Of a stretch of DNA of 64,000 nt, positions 50,015 through 62,280 are shown one piece after another. Source of the DNA: Limanda limanda. Taxonomy: Eukaryota > Chordata > Actinopteri > Pleuronectiformes > Pleuronectidae. A program made the translations under genes and the position numbers. Position 1 is the stretch's first letter, and each line of letters opens with the position of its first letter. The DNA is taken from contig NC_083639.1 in NCBI RefSeq assembly GCF_963576545.1, positions 11,677,498 to 11,741,497 of the forward strand, given 5' to 3'. The notes under the pieces were generated by a model that was not told the origin of the DNA, ran no database searches, and saw only the letters and a program-made list of their open reading frames with translations.

Positions 50015-50535
50015 ACTGCCAAGGCCAACCAGTCCCCTTCAACCTAAACAAGCTACAACAATTCTCCCATACTCACAAATAGCAGTTCCCAATTGTGTCT
50101 GATATTTTAAATCAAGATCCACAAATTATTCCTGGGGAAAATGTTGAAATATAAGGTTCACGGTGCTAATATGTTTGAGGATTACTTTTGTTTTCCCGTG
50201 AAAGGGTTTAATGTTACCTCCTAGTTCCCTCTGAACCATAAGTAGAGGGTGGCCTGGGCCCCAGGCATTGTGGTCACTTAGTACTGCCACGGCTAGTCTG
50301 AGTTTTATATGACCAAAACATTTAGTTTTTTTATCGAAGCCTTTGGGACTTGGGATGATTTGTCAATATTGAAGCCAATGGAAAAAAATCCTGGATCTGG
50401 CCCTTGATCCACACCCAATGGATTTTTCCCTGACACATATCCTTCCACCAAGTTTCTTACAGAAGTTTTTGTGTAATTTTGTTTACAAAGAAACTTACAA
50501 TAAAAAAATAAACAGAAAGGGGTAAAAACATAACC
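50015..50535 (+). repeat. Dispersed fish repeat, copy 5 (split)
   Basis: The left part (to about 50170) has CACAAATAGCAGTTCCCAATTG and ATCAAGATCCACAAATTATTCCT; the right part (from about 50385) has CCTGGATCTGGCCCTTGATCCACACCC, ACACATATCCTTCCACCAAGTTTC and AAAACATAACC. About 200 bases of unrelated sequence separate the two, so the copy was interrupted or rearranged. Confidence 0.6.
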
Positions 50536-51977
50536 ACAGTAAAATCAGTTTAGTTCCGACTTCCAAGGTCAGCAAGCAAATAACGTGTTTAACAACACAA
50601 CTAAATCATTTCAATAAAGTATTGAGTCGTACATAGTAACAACTGACAACAGAGAGGACAACAATTTAACTGTATCCTCTAGGATAAGAGTCACCTGACA
50701 AAGTGACTCCCAGTACGAGAGAGATGCCAACTTCCATACTCAGAGTTACATAAGCAGGCTGGAGCAGAAGGAGCTGGTCCCCCTCTGCGATCACGAGGTG
50801 CTGGCTGGGAAGTCAGCTGTCAGGGGTTGACCCTGAGGGCAAAAACTGCTGTTCCTCCTAAGTGGATGGATGGCATGGAAGATACACTGCCACCCACAGG
50901 ACTCCGCTGCCTTGATCTTAGTCTATTTTTTCCATGCAGAATGCCAACCCCGAAGGCCCAGTAGGACATACACACACACACACACAAACACAAACACACA
51001 CGCACACACACACACACGCAAAGGTTTGCACAGCTACCCTTGAAAATACGAAATTCATGGATCTCAGATTACGAAAAAACCCAGACTTGATGAACAACAG
51101 AGATTTCTTCTAGCGCTGCCATGTGGTGCATATCTGTGATTGAATTATTTCTTCTTAAGGAAGAGGCGGATTATCACAGGGCAAAAATACAGAGACAAAC
51201 AACCATTACCGCTCGCTTTCACAACTACAGTCAATTTGTTGTCTTTGGATATCCCAACCCCAGTCTGCATGACTTTGGGTGGAGGAAGCTGGAGCACCTG
51301 AGGTAAACCTGAACACAGGGAGATCATTCAAACTCCACACAGAAAGACCCCATCCATCACAAAGTAACGGCAATGTGATCGATGGGGTCTTTGCTTCAGG
51401 TTTATTTCACACTCAGCACTGATATGTAAATAGCATGCTAACATATTCAATGAACTATTACACTATTTAAACCTTCATCATTATGCTAGATCTCAAACTG
51501 CCAGCATTCAGCCCACTGCTGTGTACAGCCTTACTGAGCGGGACAATCGGTCAAAAGACTGTTAACCAACAGTTAGATCAGTTTTTCTCTACAGAGCATT
51601 TAGGTGTCTCTCAGCTCATTGTTTTGGATTACTCTATTTGCTCTTGGCAACCTTGTTTTTGATTGAAAAAGGCAATGGCTTTCAACACAGAGCATTTCGC
51701 AGCTAAAGAGACAGCTCCCCCAGTGAGCTGGTGTACTAGTATGTATTTTTAAGAAAACTGGTTCAGGCTGCACCACCTGTCACAAAACATTGGTATGAAC
51801 ACCGACTGCCACGGATTGTTAGGACAAACGATCAGTCATTGGTTTTGGGAACCTGTGGGAAAGTTTACTTTGTGTTTTTATTCTACTGAAACTTGCAGGC
51901 TGGTTGTAGTATTTATGACTTTTAGATTGCAAACGTATGAGACAAAAATAAATAAATACTACTCAAAATAATAATAA

Positions 51978-51978
<1 letters not shown>

Positions 51979-52008
<30 letters not shown>

Positions 52009-52050
52009 AAGAAGAAGAAGAAGAAGAAGAAGAAGAAGAAGAAGAAGAAG
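51979..52050. repeat. (AAG)n trinucleotide array
   Basis: About 24 uninterrupted AAG units after an (ATA)n lead. It is a pure purine/pyrimidine strand pair, able in principle to form triplex DNA. Confidence 0.95.
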
Positions 52051-52479
52051 AGAGAGCATTTAGACATTTTGGGGGTAATAAAATGAACTGAAAATGTAAC
52101 TTCCCAATTAATTTAAAATGTACTCAATCTGTTATCAAGCTGACTTTCTTTTTAGTGTCTGGTCAAACTTATCTGGAGGGTGTAAGGTTGTTTTGATCTA
52201 ATCTCACAATACTGGCCTTTAAAACAAAAAGCTGAAGTGATACTATATTCATATGGTTCCTTTTGGTGATTCATCCAGCTGTTCCTTGGTGCTTTCCCAT
52301 ATTTTCTCTTTCCCAGTTAAAGGTCTCCTGAACAACTGAAACCTCACCGAGAGGTTGTGACTTTTATTTTGAAGGTTGTTAAACTGGAAGTGTTATTTTT
52401 GGCAGGGTTTACCTGGGCATGTTTGAAACAGGTTAACCCTGATGACATAATCAGAAAGAGATGAACCTCAGGTCCAGTG

Positions 52480-54190
52480 AGGAAGAGAAGGAAGAGGAAG
52501 AGGAGGGGTCACATAATCACCACCTCTGTTAGTGTCTGTGTGTCACTCTCTGCTAGGAACCATCTTAACGTAAGTAAACTTTATCTTTATGTATGATTCA
52601 TACAAAACCCGTCTCATCATATGATCTATGTGTCACAGCTGTGAAGGAAGAAACAACAAAGAACTATTCTCACTTTACAATGAAATTGAAACTAAACAAA
52701 ATGAAAGCAGTTGATGAAGGATAAAGCCGCTTGAGGGCGATTCACTGCTAATTGTCAGGATATAATAACAAGCAAACTAAAGGAAATTAAAGAGAATATA
52801 ACATGGCATTCAATGTGGGGAAAGAGAAGGTAAGAAGAAAAGAACAGAGCCCATAAGGAGTTGTTTTCATACAGAGCACATCACAGGAGAGGAGGCTGTT
52901 GTTTTGTTTGGATGGGTAGCACCTTTCAAAACACAGTAACAATAGGAAACAATTGAAAGCAAGTTGAGTATCACACAGCGATAGAACACAGTCAAAGACA
53001 TAAATACATAAATGAGTAAAAATATTTTTTAAAGAAATTATAATAGACGATCAGAACTAGGAGAAAGAACAGATATCTAATGTAAAAGTAAAGTTGAGTA
53101 AAGTTTGCCAGAAAGATCTGGACGGAGACAACTCAGTTAACTTCATGTCTGCCTTGCATGCATCGTAGTATCCTTATGTCAGAGATGAGACATGAAGACA
53201 TTTATCTTTGAGGGCTAATCAATCACTGGGACACATGTCATACTTATAGTAAGCACTGTTGTAGAGTAACTAACTAAATTCAAGTATTGAGCTCAATTAC
53301 TAAAGTACTAAATACGGTTCAAAGGAGTCCTTGAAATCCTTCAATGTTTGAGGAAAGAATTTCGTTTTTTTAAATCATTTTGAAATTTTAATTTAATAAA
53401 AAACATGGTGTAGCTGTAAATAATAAGTAAACAACTGCACTTCTTTTGATCAGCTAATAAATTATGATCATTTTTTCCAACAGTTACCATTAAACCCTTT
53501 ATTGAAAAAGAGTGCACCTTGATGAATGTCAGCAGTGGTCATGATAAAATTATTATTATTATTATAATATTTCACTGGCCTCAGCTACATAATCCCTTCA
53601 TGAAACCTTCATATTCCTAATTTCTCTCCAAGACAAAGATGTGTCTGAGTTAAAAATTGCGTCACATCCTTTGCAAGTTGCAGAGAAAGTAAAACAACTT
53701 GTTTAAACTGAGACAAACAATGTGCTCTTTTATATAAGAAAGGAAACCCGGCTCTATCTTATTTAGAATTGATGCTAGACAATACACAGCAGAGGTCACG
53801 TTAGATTCTAACTGAGAGTCTGTGACGTTCATTTATAACTAAGGGGGTTTCACTTCTTGTTTTTTCAAGGGCTACTTCCTCATGTTTAACAGTTCCCTGT
53901 CGCAATACATGTTACATTAGTAAAGCATAATTTCCATGAGCTCAACAGGAAAGAAGAAACTTAATCATTGGTGTGGTTGGTAAAGAGTGGATTTCACTGT
54001 CACACATTTGTCGTAGGCTGTGGAATAAAGTCTGGATTTAAATGCTGTCTGTCTGACAGCATTAAAATGTCTGATTAAATGTCTGATTCCTTGACAACAA
54101 CAGGAAGCCCGATGCAGGAGGATCGACAGACATCTTACATCTGTGAGGAATGTAAGGAGTCCTGAACTCCAGCAGCAGAGTGTGCAGACG
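52480..54190 (+). other. Possible 5' non-coding exons of the TANK-like gene
   Basis: Candidate untranslated exons end at donor ATCTTAAC|GTAAGTAA (52569/52570) and near GACGAGG|GTAAGTAC (54192/54193). The sequence upstream of the first (AGGAAGAGAAGGAAGAGGAAGAGG) is purine-rich and promoter-like. These are guesses from splice signals only. The rest is AT-rich with no coding signal. Confidence 0.3.
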
Positions 54191-54772
54191 AGGGTAAGTA
54201 CATCTGTGCTGATGTTCAAAATCAACTGTTTGAATGAAATATATGTGAAATGTATGATTTCATTGCCTCTGTTTAATTTGTTTAGGTTACATCTGTTATA
54301 TTAACTTATTGTCAGAAAATGCAACCTAGTCTGCAAGTACTGTAAATGGAAAAAATAAGACAGTCAACACAATTACATGATACACGGAACTAAAAAACAA
54401 AGGATCTATGGGAAAAAAAGCGGATTCCTGATTCATCTGATCGGCTAAAAATGTATGATGGTGATAGTGTTTGTGCAACTGGGTGGTAAATTACAGTTAA
54501 ACATGAACAGAATAAACGAGTTCAGAATTATGAATGCAGGTCTTTCCATCGAGAGTGTGTGCTGGTCACTGAATATGAAAGATATACTGTGGCCTTTGAA
54601 CGTGATATGTGAAAGGCAAACCCTGGAAAATTACTGGAACAAATTATTTCATGTTCATGTCTGAATACAGCTTGTGATCATAATTTAGCTACAATTAGAA
54701 GGTGCACCTTGCAGCCCAGTGTAATCTCCGTTCTCTGTGATCTGTTTATCTGCAGATTCCTGAGCTGGTGCC

Positions 54773-55596
54773 ATGGAGGAAGCCTACAGTGAACTGTACC
54801 AGCAGTTCCTTCACCTGAGGTCGCTTTGTCTGAGACAAGCTGCTCTGTTGCATCAACTCACAACAGCCCTGCAGAAACAGCAAGGTCCATATAATACCTA
54901 AACCTGATGCTCACAAACATGTGTCTGTCATTATTCATCAAACTCATACACAACTGTCCTCCTGCAGGCGCCACTGTTTCTAATGGAGAGTTAAGCTACA
55001 TGCTGTCTATCCCCTGCCAGTGCAGCCAAGCAATCCCTGTGCTCCTCCCTGAAAAGCCTCAACCAATGAAGGAAGCACCACAGTGTTGCGACCATCAGGT
55101 CTCCAGAAATGTGTACACTTTTTCGGATCTTCTCGGGGAAGATATGTCCAAGCTCTGCATGGATTTGCCTCTGCGGAGTGAGGAGGATGGAAAGTTGGAG
55201 CTGAAGGTCGCACCTCGGTCAACCCTAGACTCCCCCAGGTGGCACGGAGCCTTATCCGGTGAATCAAATAATCCAGGGCAGGCAGATCATGGTGGTAGAG
55301 ACAGAACTGTGCACACATCAAGGGTAGGTGTCCTCAGCAGAACAACATGCCAAGCGTAGCCATTCTCCAGTTTGCCCTGACACTCTAACTCCTTGTTGTG
55401 TGCTCTGTGTTTGGATCAGATGCCTGCGTCAGACAGTCGGTCCCGTGTCATGGACTTCATGAGCCAGCCTGGTGGGTTACTGATGTCAGACGTGGCGCTG
55501 CAGTCACATGTCTGCGACTTCTGCCAGGCGGTGTTCCCCGGAGACACAAGCACCAAAGGAGAGTTCATACGACATCTTCACACCCACATCAACTAG
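54773..55596 (+). CDS. TANK-like zinc-finger protein
   Basis: Exons 54773-54884, 54968-55323 and 55420-55596 (stop TAG) join in frame to 214 residues. The start follows an acceptor (TTATCTGCAG) by 17 bases in the context GTGCCATGG, a good initiation site. The C-terminus VCDFCQAVFPGDTSTKGEFI ending RHLHTHIN is very close to the terminal C2H2-type finger of TANK (VCEFCQAVFPPSITSRGDFLRHLNSHF); zinc ligands are Cys188, Cys191, His208 and His212. The N-terminal 38 residues are Leu/Gln-rich and likely coiled coil (YQQFLHLRSLCLRQAALLHQ). TANK is a scaffold that links TRAF proteins to TBK1/IKK-epsilon in NF-kB and interferon signalling. This protein is half TANK's length (about 425), so it is a short relative or paralogue, and its role is inferred only. 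Confidence 0.7.
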
Positions 55597-56024
55597 ACAG
55601 TGCGGACCATGCACCTGGTCTTGATAGATGAGTGATGAGTGTTTGCATGATGTGGTGGAGCAGGTAAATCTCAGTTAACCTGATCTCTGGAAACAAGTAG
55701 CAGTTTGCCTGCGGATGAACTGGGCAGATTGTTTTTTAGGGTTTAAAATGAAGGGTTGAAATAGATTCCCTGTGCTCACATGTATATGTTGGACATATTG
55801 CATTTTAAAAGACTTAGTAAACCTAAATTACACATTATATCTACCACTATATAGCCATGGTGTGATTAATCAATATTTTGAGATGTCCTTCACTTAGATT
55901 TATGCCTTCACGCCAATGCATAATAACAGAATTTAATTTGTTGTGCTCACAACATTGTAGTATTATATACAACTAAAATGTCTCTGAACACAGCACATAA
56001 GTCTGCTAATGCCGAACATCATTA

Positions 56025-56365
56025 AAATTCACTAAATCTTGATTTTTATTTGGATCTGCACCATTTTACACACACACCCATAAATATCATAAATATCAGT
56101 CACCTTAACATGACTGATTTGTTTATTCTACATCCATGAATTATTGTCTAGGAAATCAAGGAAAATGTTGCAAAATGTCCTATCTCGCAATGTTAAAGAA
56201 AGTAAAAATCCTTCCTCGATCTGCCCCCTGATCAGGATCTAGGCCAACGATTTATGAGATCTTTCCTGACCCATCCCTCCATCAAGTTTAATGGTAATCA
56301 GCCCCATAGTTCTTATGTCATCCTGCTACAATACAGACAAACAAACAAAACAGATGTAGAGAACC
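56025..56365 (+). repeat. Dispersed fish repeat, copy 6
   Basis: Contains CACTAAATCTTGATTTTTATTTGGATCTGCACC (shared with copy 2), ATAAATATCAGTCACCTTAACATG, GAAAATGTTGCAAAATGTCC, TGCCCCCTGATCAGGATCT, CCCTCCATCAAGTTTAATGG and the ACAGACAAACAAACAAAACAG tail. This is one of the better-preserved copies. Confidence 0.75.
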
Positions 56366-57379
56366 ACATCTCTTATTCAGTTATTCTGGACTCTCCACAG
56401 ACATATCAGTATACAGTTCCTACAGAGACTTCCTTAAACATTAACCAGAGCCAGTTCACTGTTTAAACTGTGTAATGTAAGGTGCCTTTCAGAACAACAG
56501 CTTATTATAGCGTGTGTTCATGTCCATATAGTTCCTACTCTTATAATTTAGCTTTGTAACCACTCTTATATTTTATCTGTCATTTAAAATCTTCAATATT
56601 TCATCTAGACTGATTGTGATCACCTCAGGTAGAACTATGGTAACTGTGATTTTTGTACCTTGAGGTAACAAGAAATACCTTTAGTGCTATGGAGAATATA
56701 AATATCCAGACAACACAAGACATTTGTTTGATGAACACCCTGATCATGAGCAAAAATATAAAATACATAAAAGCATCTTCAGGGGATTAAAGAATAAACA
56801 AACAAATAATCTGTCATGTTTAGGTATTTCAATCTGAGATATTATTGTAGTTGTTTTGAATGGTTAATATGATGGAATAATTCAGTGATGTCAGTTATGG
56901 GGACTGGCATAAGTCTTGTTTATATTTAAGCAACTGCTTGAAGGAATTTTTGTTTTGCTCTCCTGTCTCACTCCGTTGTTGTTTGTTATGAATAATTTAA
57001 ACGGGACAGTTGATTCTAACCAGTGATTATCGCATCTTTATTTAACTGCAACTTTGCTCGCCTGGTTTTTATTGCAGATTTTTGATCAATGTTTTTTATC
57101 CTTGAAGATTGTGTTGGACCTTTGTCTTTTCACTGTGAACATTCACTTCTTCTGCCCTGTCTTTGTTTACAGCACCTATTAAATGATCTAATTAATGAGA
57201 ACCTCACATTTATCAGCTTTTTACACATTTTTGACTTTGCAGTCCGTAAACATTGCCCACACGCGTACACAGTGGACACAGCTCGTTGTGTTTAGGAGTA
57301 TATTCTACAATCTATCAAGATATTTATATTTTCTTTGCCAGTGAAGTGCTTTTTAAATATTTGCTTTGAACCAATCAGC

Positions 57380-57560
57380 TGTCTGCTGCTCAGCTCTGTG
57401 TTGCAGAGGAAAGAGCCTGAGCTGAGAATAGACTCAGACTTTTAACTCCCTAATTAATGGCGCTGACAGCTGATTGATGACAATGCCTCCTAATGTCTGC
57501 AGCCACAAGCTGCTCTCATCATCACAATAAAGAACCAATTCACATGTAATTGCTCATGTA
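57380..57560. promoter_or_regulatory. Candidate enhancer, dense homeodomain/TALE/E-box motifs
   Basis: Between 57450 and 57486 lie CTAATTAATGG (homeodomain), TGACAG (MEIS/TGIF), CAGCTG (E-box) and TGATTGATGACA (PBX-HOX-MEIS-like) in close succession. The area shows no visible repeat and no ORF. Function is inferred from motif density only. Confidence 0.3.
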
Positions 57561-57899
57561 TAAAGCAGGTTGAATATTTATTCACAAATCAGCTCCTGGG
57601 GATCATGAATGTGTGTCATGAATTGGTGGCGTTCCAGTAAATAATTGTTCAGTAAAATTACAGTCTCGACCAAAGTTTATAACTTGAACCATGGCTCATT
57701 ATATCAATATTTTATTAAATATTTAATATAAATAATCTTTAATATGAAACCATGTCATAAACTAACCTTTATCATTCAACTTTACAGCTACAGTGCGATA
57801 AACTAAAGATCGATGTGGTTATAAAACTCTAAAGCTGATATTTTCAGGGTTATCGGACGTTTGGCTTGTGTGTCTTCAGGGCGATGATGTGTCCAAATC

Positions 57900-57950
57900 A
57901 TGTGTGTGTCTGTGTGCGCGTGTTTGTGTGTGTGTGTGTGTGTGTGTGTG
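57900..57950. repeat. (GT)n microsatellite
   Basis: About 50 bases of GT with GCGC interruption near 57917. Confidence 0.9.
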
Positions 57951-59770
57951 AATGAGTTGGTGACATCACTGGTACAGGTGAGTCATACCAGCATGGAGGC
58001 TCACTGCAGAGCCAACAAACAAGACGAGGTGTTGCTGGCTGTGTGACGCAGCCTCTCTGAACACCAGAGGAGAAAGAGTATAAAACCACCATTCATTGTT
58101 GAAAACAGAGCAAGACGCTTTAAGCAATAAAATAACATTTATTGAGATGTAACAAAATAAATTATCTGTTTGCAACAAAATAAACTGAGGTCACTAATGC
58201 TCAGCAGACAGGCAGGTGAAACTGATTCACAGCAAGGTACTTCACTGACATATCTATGGTGGAGGGTACAAAATCCATTTTCATCAATTATCAATATTTG
58301 CCTTGTTTAAACCCATTTCAACTCTTCCTTATAAGAACCAGTCGTTTGAAATGAATTACAGGTGTTGCTGGATCAATAGTCAAGCACCATGAGATTTCTT
58401 TCTGTAAACCTCTGCATGTGATTTTCTATTTAAAGTGATTGTCTGTCAGTGATTGAGTCTCAGAGGTGAAAAGAGGAAAAAAGGGAAACTAACATAAAGT
58501 TGATCTTGTTAATATCTAAATCTGAAGCATTCATCCCAAAATACACACTGCTACAGCCCACAAGTGTCCGCTACACCTAAAAACATTGCATCCAAAATCT
58601 ATACTTTTCCCCACTTCATTTTTAAATACTGTGCATTGTAAATACTGTGCATTTTATAAATCTCACAATGTAAGTTCACGGCTTGAATGTGAAATAACAT
58701 CCTGCCTGGTGAAATGTTCTTGAGCAAGATGCTGAGCCCTGCTGCTCCTAGCATCAGAAACTTCACTCCAGTGTTTAAAGAGAAGAGTGAAAATCAATCA
58801 CCTGGAAATCAATAAAGTGTCTATATTCTTTTCAAATGCCACTGGTTTAGAAAATGTTTTCTCAGTAAATTTTTCATATCATTTAAAATAATGAAATTCA
58901 TTCAAGTGTCAACAATTTTTGGCTGTCTGTGGAAAAATCCAGTAAAGAAGGATGTGAGGGAGAAAATGGAGGCTTGTGGCTTCATATATACTGTGTGTGT
59001 ATATATAGATCTCAGGGTGCCTCTTCTGATCTGACAGGTGACTAGATGATGCAGTAAAAAGGAAAAAAGGCATCTGAACCTAACAGCAGCGTTGAAAAAT
59101 GTCGATCAATTTATGGCTCAACCGCCCACTGTTTCCCTACTTCATCTACATAGATTATCTTTGATTGTGAAGAAACACTTTTCTCTGACTACCACGTCTG
59201 TTAAAAACCAGCACATCTGCTTGTTTCCTGAGGGGGATGAGCTGCAGAGATTGTTGTCTTTGTCTTGTTATTATATTACGTGCTGATACTGCAAAATTCC
59301 CTCCATGTTACAACATTTTCACTCAGGCCTGATTAAGTTCAGAGAGTCCATTTCCAAACTTGCAGTGCCCCCTGCTGTGTCGAGCCCATCTGATCTGAGA
59401 CAGGTGGATTTTACAGCACAGCTCAAAACAGGTTGATCCATTGAACAAAAATGTCTGTTTTCTCCTGATAAAATCCCCTTCTTTTTTTTTAACTGTTAGA
59501 TCTAATCTGCAGGACATAAAGTCCATGAATTTCAAAACAAAAACAAAAAAATTACTCTTCTGCATATTTACTCAATGAAACTAGATGTTTTTTGAGCCGC
59601 TGGTAAATTCCGACATGAACTATAAAGACTTTACAGTCACTCGGATGCTTGTGATGTCAGTGAAGTACATGTGGAGAAAACCTGCTCGGTAACAGCCTGT
59701 GCAGCAGTATGAGTGGAGTTCAGCGTTGGGTCTGAGCACATCGAGTTCGCTGATAACCTCGGAGCACTTT

Positions 59771-59868
59771 TCATTTCCCTCGGTGATTGGAGTTGTCTCT
59801 GGTGATGCAGGGGCTACTGCTCCTGCACGCTGTTAATGAGCCCCGCTTCTCCACTTTACTGTCATGGT
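59771..59868 (-). other. Candidate alternative terminal exon of nab2
   Basis: An acceptor ATCTCTCCACAG precedes 59868 on the minus strand. If joined to a donor-like TCAG|GTGACT inside the nab2 exon at 62325/62324, the frame continues for 33 codons (DHDSKVEKRGSLTACRSSSP … NHRGK) to TGA at 59771-59773. I do not recognise this tail as a NAB C-terminus. The case rests on two good splice signals with matching phase over a 2.4-kb intron. Confidence 0.35.
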
Positions 59869-60329
59869 CTGTGGAGAGATATGAAGTCATGACATGAGCT
59901 TATTGGAGCTATTTAAAGGACGCGTACTAGATAGAGAACCACTTACAAATAGCACTGAGAACTAATTATCCGACAACCGGGAAATCTGTGAAACCCTAAA
60001 ATTCCAAGTATTGTCTATTAGCATTGTCAAAATAAAATAAATAAATAAATGTGTCTCTATAAATAATTTTTAAATGTGTTGCTGTTGTTGATGGCACAGG
60101 GTGATAAAGGTAAGAGTCACAGTAATCAAGATAAAACCAATGTTTTAATCTTTGAATAACATTTAGCAGAATTCAACAAGAACATCTCCAACATGGAGTC
60201 AACATGATTTTTATGACCAGACCAAGCTGTAACATTAAGTGGCCAGTATTGCAGAAAACTTAATGATTATCGGTTGGTGATCAGGTAGTGATGAAGTCAT
60301 CGAATCCAGTTAACAAGAGGGTAGGTACC

Positions 60330-60645
60330 ACAGACAGTCCCCTTAAATCCAATTAAGCTGCACCAAGTTTCAAACACTCAGAGATACTAGTCATCTTAAA
60401 ATGGCTGATAATTTTCTTTTTACCAAGATCCATTAACTTTTTTCTGTGTAAACGGTGAACATGTTGAAAAACGCCCGAACTCGCATTTTCAAGGAGGTGA
60501 AATAACATGACTGGATCCGCCCCCTGATCCTGATCCAACCAGAGTTTAATGGGTTCTTTCCCGACCTATACCACATCCTACCACCAAGTTTCATGGTTAT
60601 CACAAACAAACCAGCCAATAAATACACAGATGGGCGTGAGAACAT
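60330..60645 (+). repeat. Dispersed fish repeat, copy 7
   Basis: Contains AAGCTGCACCAAGTTTCAAACACTCAGAGATACTAGTCATC, CATGTTGAAAAACGCCCGAACTCGCA, GGATCCGCCCCCTGATCCTGATCC, ATACCACATCCTACCACCAAGTTTCATGG and a short tail CACAAACAAACC. Same orientation as the other six. Confidence 0.75.
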
Positions 60646-61029
60646 TCATTAGGACCAAGTGTGTTTATGAGTCGAACAATATTAATTTGTTGACTATTCA
60701 TTTATTCATTTGCTGATTCAGAACAGTGTCCGGGTGCTTTAGCAGAATGCGGTTATATGATAATAATAATCATATAGTTACACATTTTCAACACTACAAA
60801 AATGTATTTACACATATTCAGTAACTTATAAATAAAAAAGTATTTCAATGAACTACATTGAAGGTTCTGTATCCGTGGTTAAAATGAATTAAACGTCATG
60901 TGTGAGAGACGATCTGCAGATAAACAGCGGAAGATCAAAAACAGTGACGTGAACAGGAAGTGAGAGAGAGTTCTGACTGATGAGAGAGACAGACGCAAAG
61001 GAAAGAGGGAGAAAAAACACAGCGAGAGG

Positions 61030-61660
61030 GAGATCGACGTCAGAGATGAAACGTATGTCGCTTCTTTTTTTTGTTGTTATTTCCGCAGTTCTCTTGGTAG
61101 AAGGAGAAGATGTATGAAAAAAAAGACTGTGCCATTTCACTGCCCACAGGTTTTTATTTTTGCACACTGTCGCTTGGTGAGTCAATGCAACGCCCCTCCA
61201 ATTACCTCCCACTCCTTCGCCCCCACGCCCCATCCATCCCGCCCTCCAGCCCACACACCAAACACACTCTGACGTCAGTCGCTGCCGAGAGAAAGGAGGG
61301 GGGCCCGATTCTACCGCCCACAGAGAACTTCCTATCCCCCCCCCCACCACCACCACCATCGCCTCCTCCTCTGCCCCCTCATGTCTTTGCTGGCTTTTCC
61401 TCGCTTCTTCATCTCTTCGACTGGCTCTCGCAGCCCGGAACCACTAACTTGCCCAGATCCTTTTTTTCTATTTCTCGTGAGGAGCTATGATGCATCACAC
61501 AAAGGCTACAGTATAACAGAGTTTTAAAGGAGTGCTATAACAGTGTAACACCGCCCCCCTCTCTTCTTTCGCTCTCTCTACCCTCCCGTTCTCACTCTTG
61601 TCCTATATCACTCTCCACCTCCTTCTGTTTCCCCTTCTAACTTCTATCCTCTCTAATTTA
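61030..61660. promoter_or_regulatory. CpG/pyrimidine-rich segment with a consensus CRE
   Basis: A perfect TGACGTCA lies at 61270-61277 and a CGACGTCA near 61035. From 61325 the plus strand is almost all pyrimidine (CCACCACCACCACC, CTCCTCCTC, then TCTCTC runs to 61660). Composition differs sharply from the AT-rich flanks. It could be an internal promoter or enhancer of nab2 or a distal element. The overlapping open frames (61110-61490 plus, 60889-61359 minus) look like by-products of composition. Confidence 0.35.
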
Positions 61661-62280
61661 CAGTCTGGTGAAGTTCAGCTGTGTGTGGTGGGAGGCGTCA
61701 CCTCAGAGAGAATGTGACTCATTAGAGTTCAAGCTGTACAGCTATAAAATATTCATTGTTAGGAGGAGGCTGGGGAGTCTCTACGTCGTTTTTGATTTGA
61801 TCCCGACATCAACTCTCGTCTCTTTAAATTCTCCCTCCATTTACAACTTGAAGAAATGATTTGTTATTTTGGGAATGATTTTGTTTTTACTTTCTTGCGG
61901 CGTCTTTAAAAATCACTTATTTCCAAATCTCATGTCTGTTCAGACCGTAGTGTAAAACAGCTCACAACCAAGAAATAGTCCAACACATTACCCCCCGTAA
62001 AATACGAAAGTGTCATTACTTAGTTTTTTTAGGAATTTAACAAGATGTAACATAAGAGAGATTTAGAGGTGCTGGATTTTGACTTTTGGATGGTCCACAT
62101 TATCTTTTTTCCACCTTCTTCCAGACCTCGTGCTAATCTAAACTAAAAGCCCTCCAGTTGATACTTCAAACCTCTTCTAACTCAATGCATGTACAGTGAT
62201 TCTAAAGAATCTCAAATGATTCCTTTAACAAGCACAAAGATGATCAAACATTGAAAAGAAATACTTTTATTCTATGTCCA

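Larger units (their letters stand above)
49251..52480. other. Intergenic, repeat-bearing
   Basis: No coding exon is recognised. It holds dispersed repeat copy 5, a CA tract at 50961-51019, a fish repeat phrase at 51272-51350 (GGAAGCTGGAGCACCTGAGG … ATTCAAACTCCACACAGAAAG, a widespread teleost element) and the AAG array at 51979-52050. The remainder is AT-rich unique sequence. Confidence 0.45.
55597..59760. other. TANK-like 3'UTR and intergenic region
   Basis: No coding exon is recognised. The stretch contains dispersed repeat copy 6, a motif-dense candidate enhancer at 57380-57560 and a GT tract at 57915-57950. AT-rich unique sequence makes up the rest. Confidence 0.4.

Noticed and set aside
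47741..52050. CRISPR-like arrays
   Set aside because: The repeats here (AGAGACAG, GT, AAG) have no spacers and lie in vertebrate DNA.
61110..61490. 126-residue Pro-rich ORF
   Set aside because: Composition-driven by a polypyrimidine tract, opposed by an equally long minus-strand frame, no domain and no splice context.
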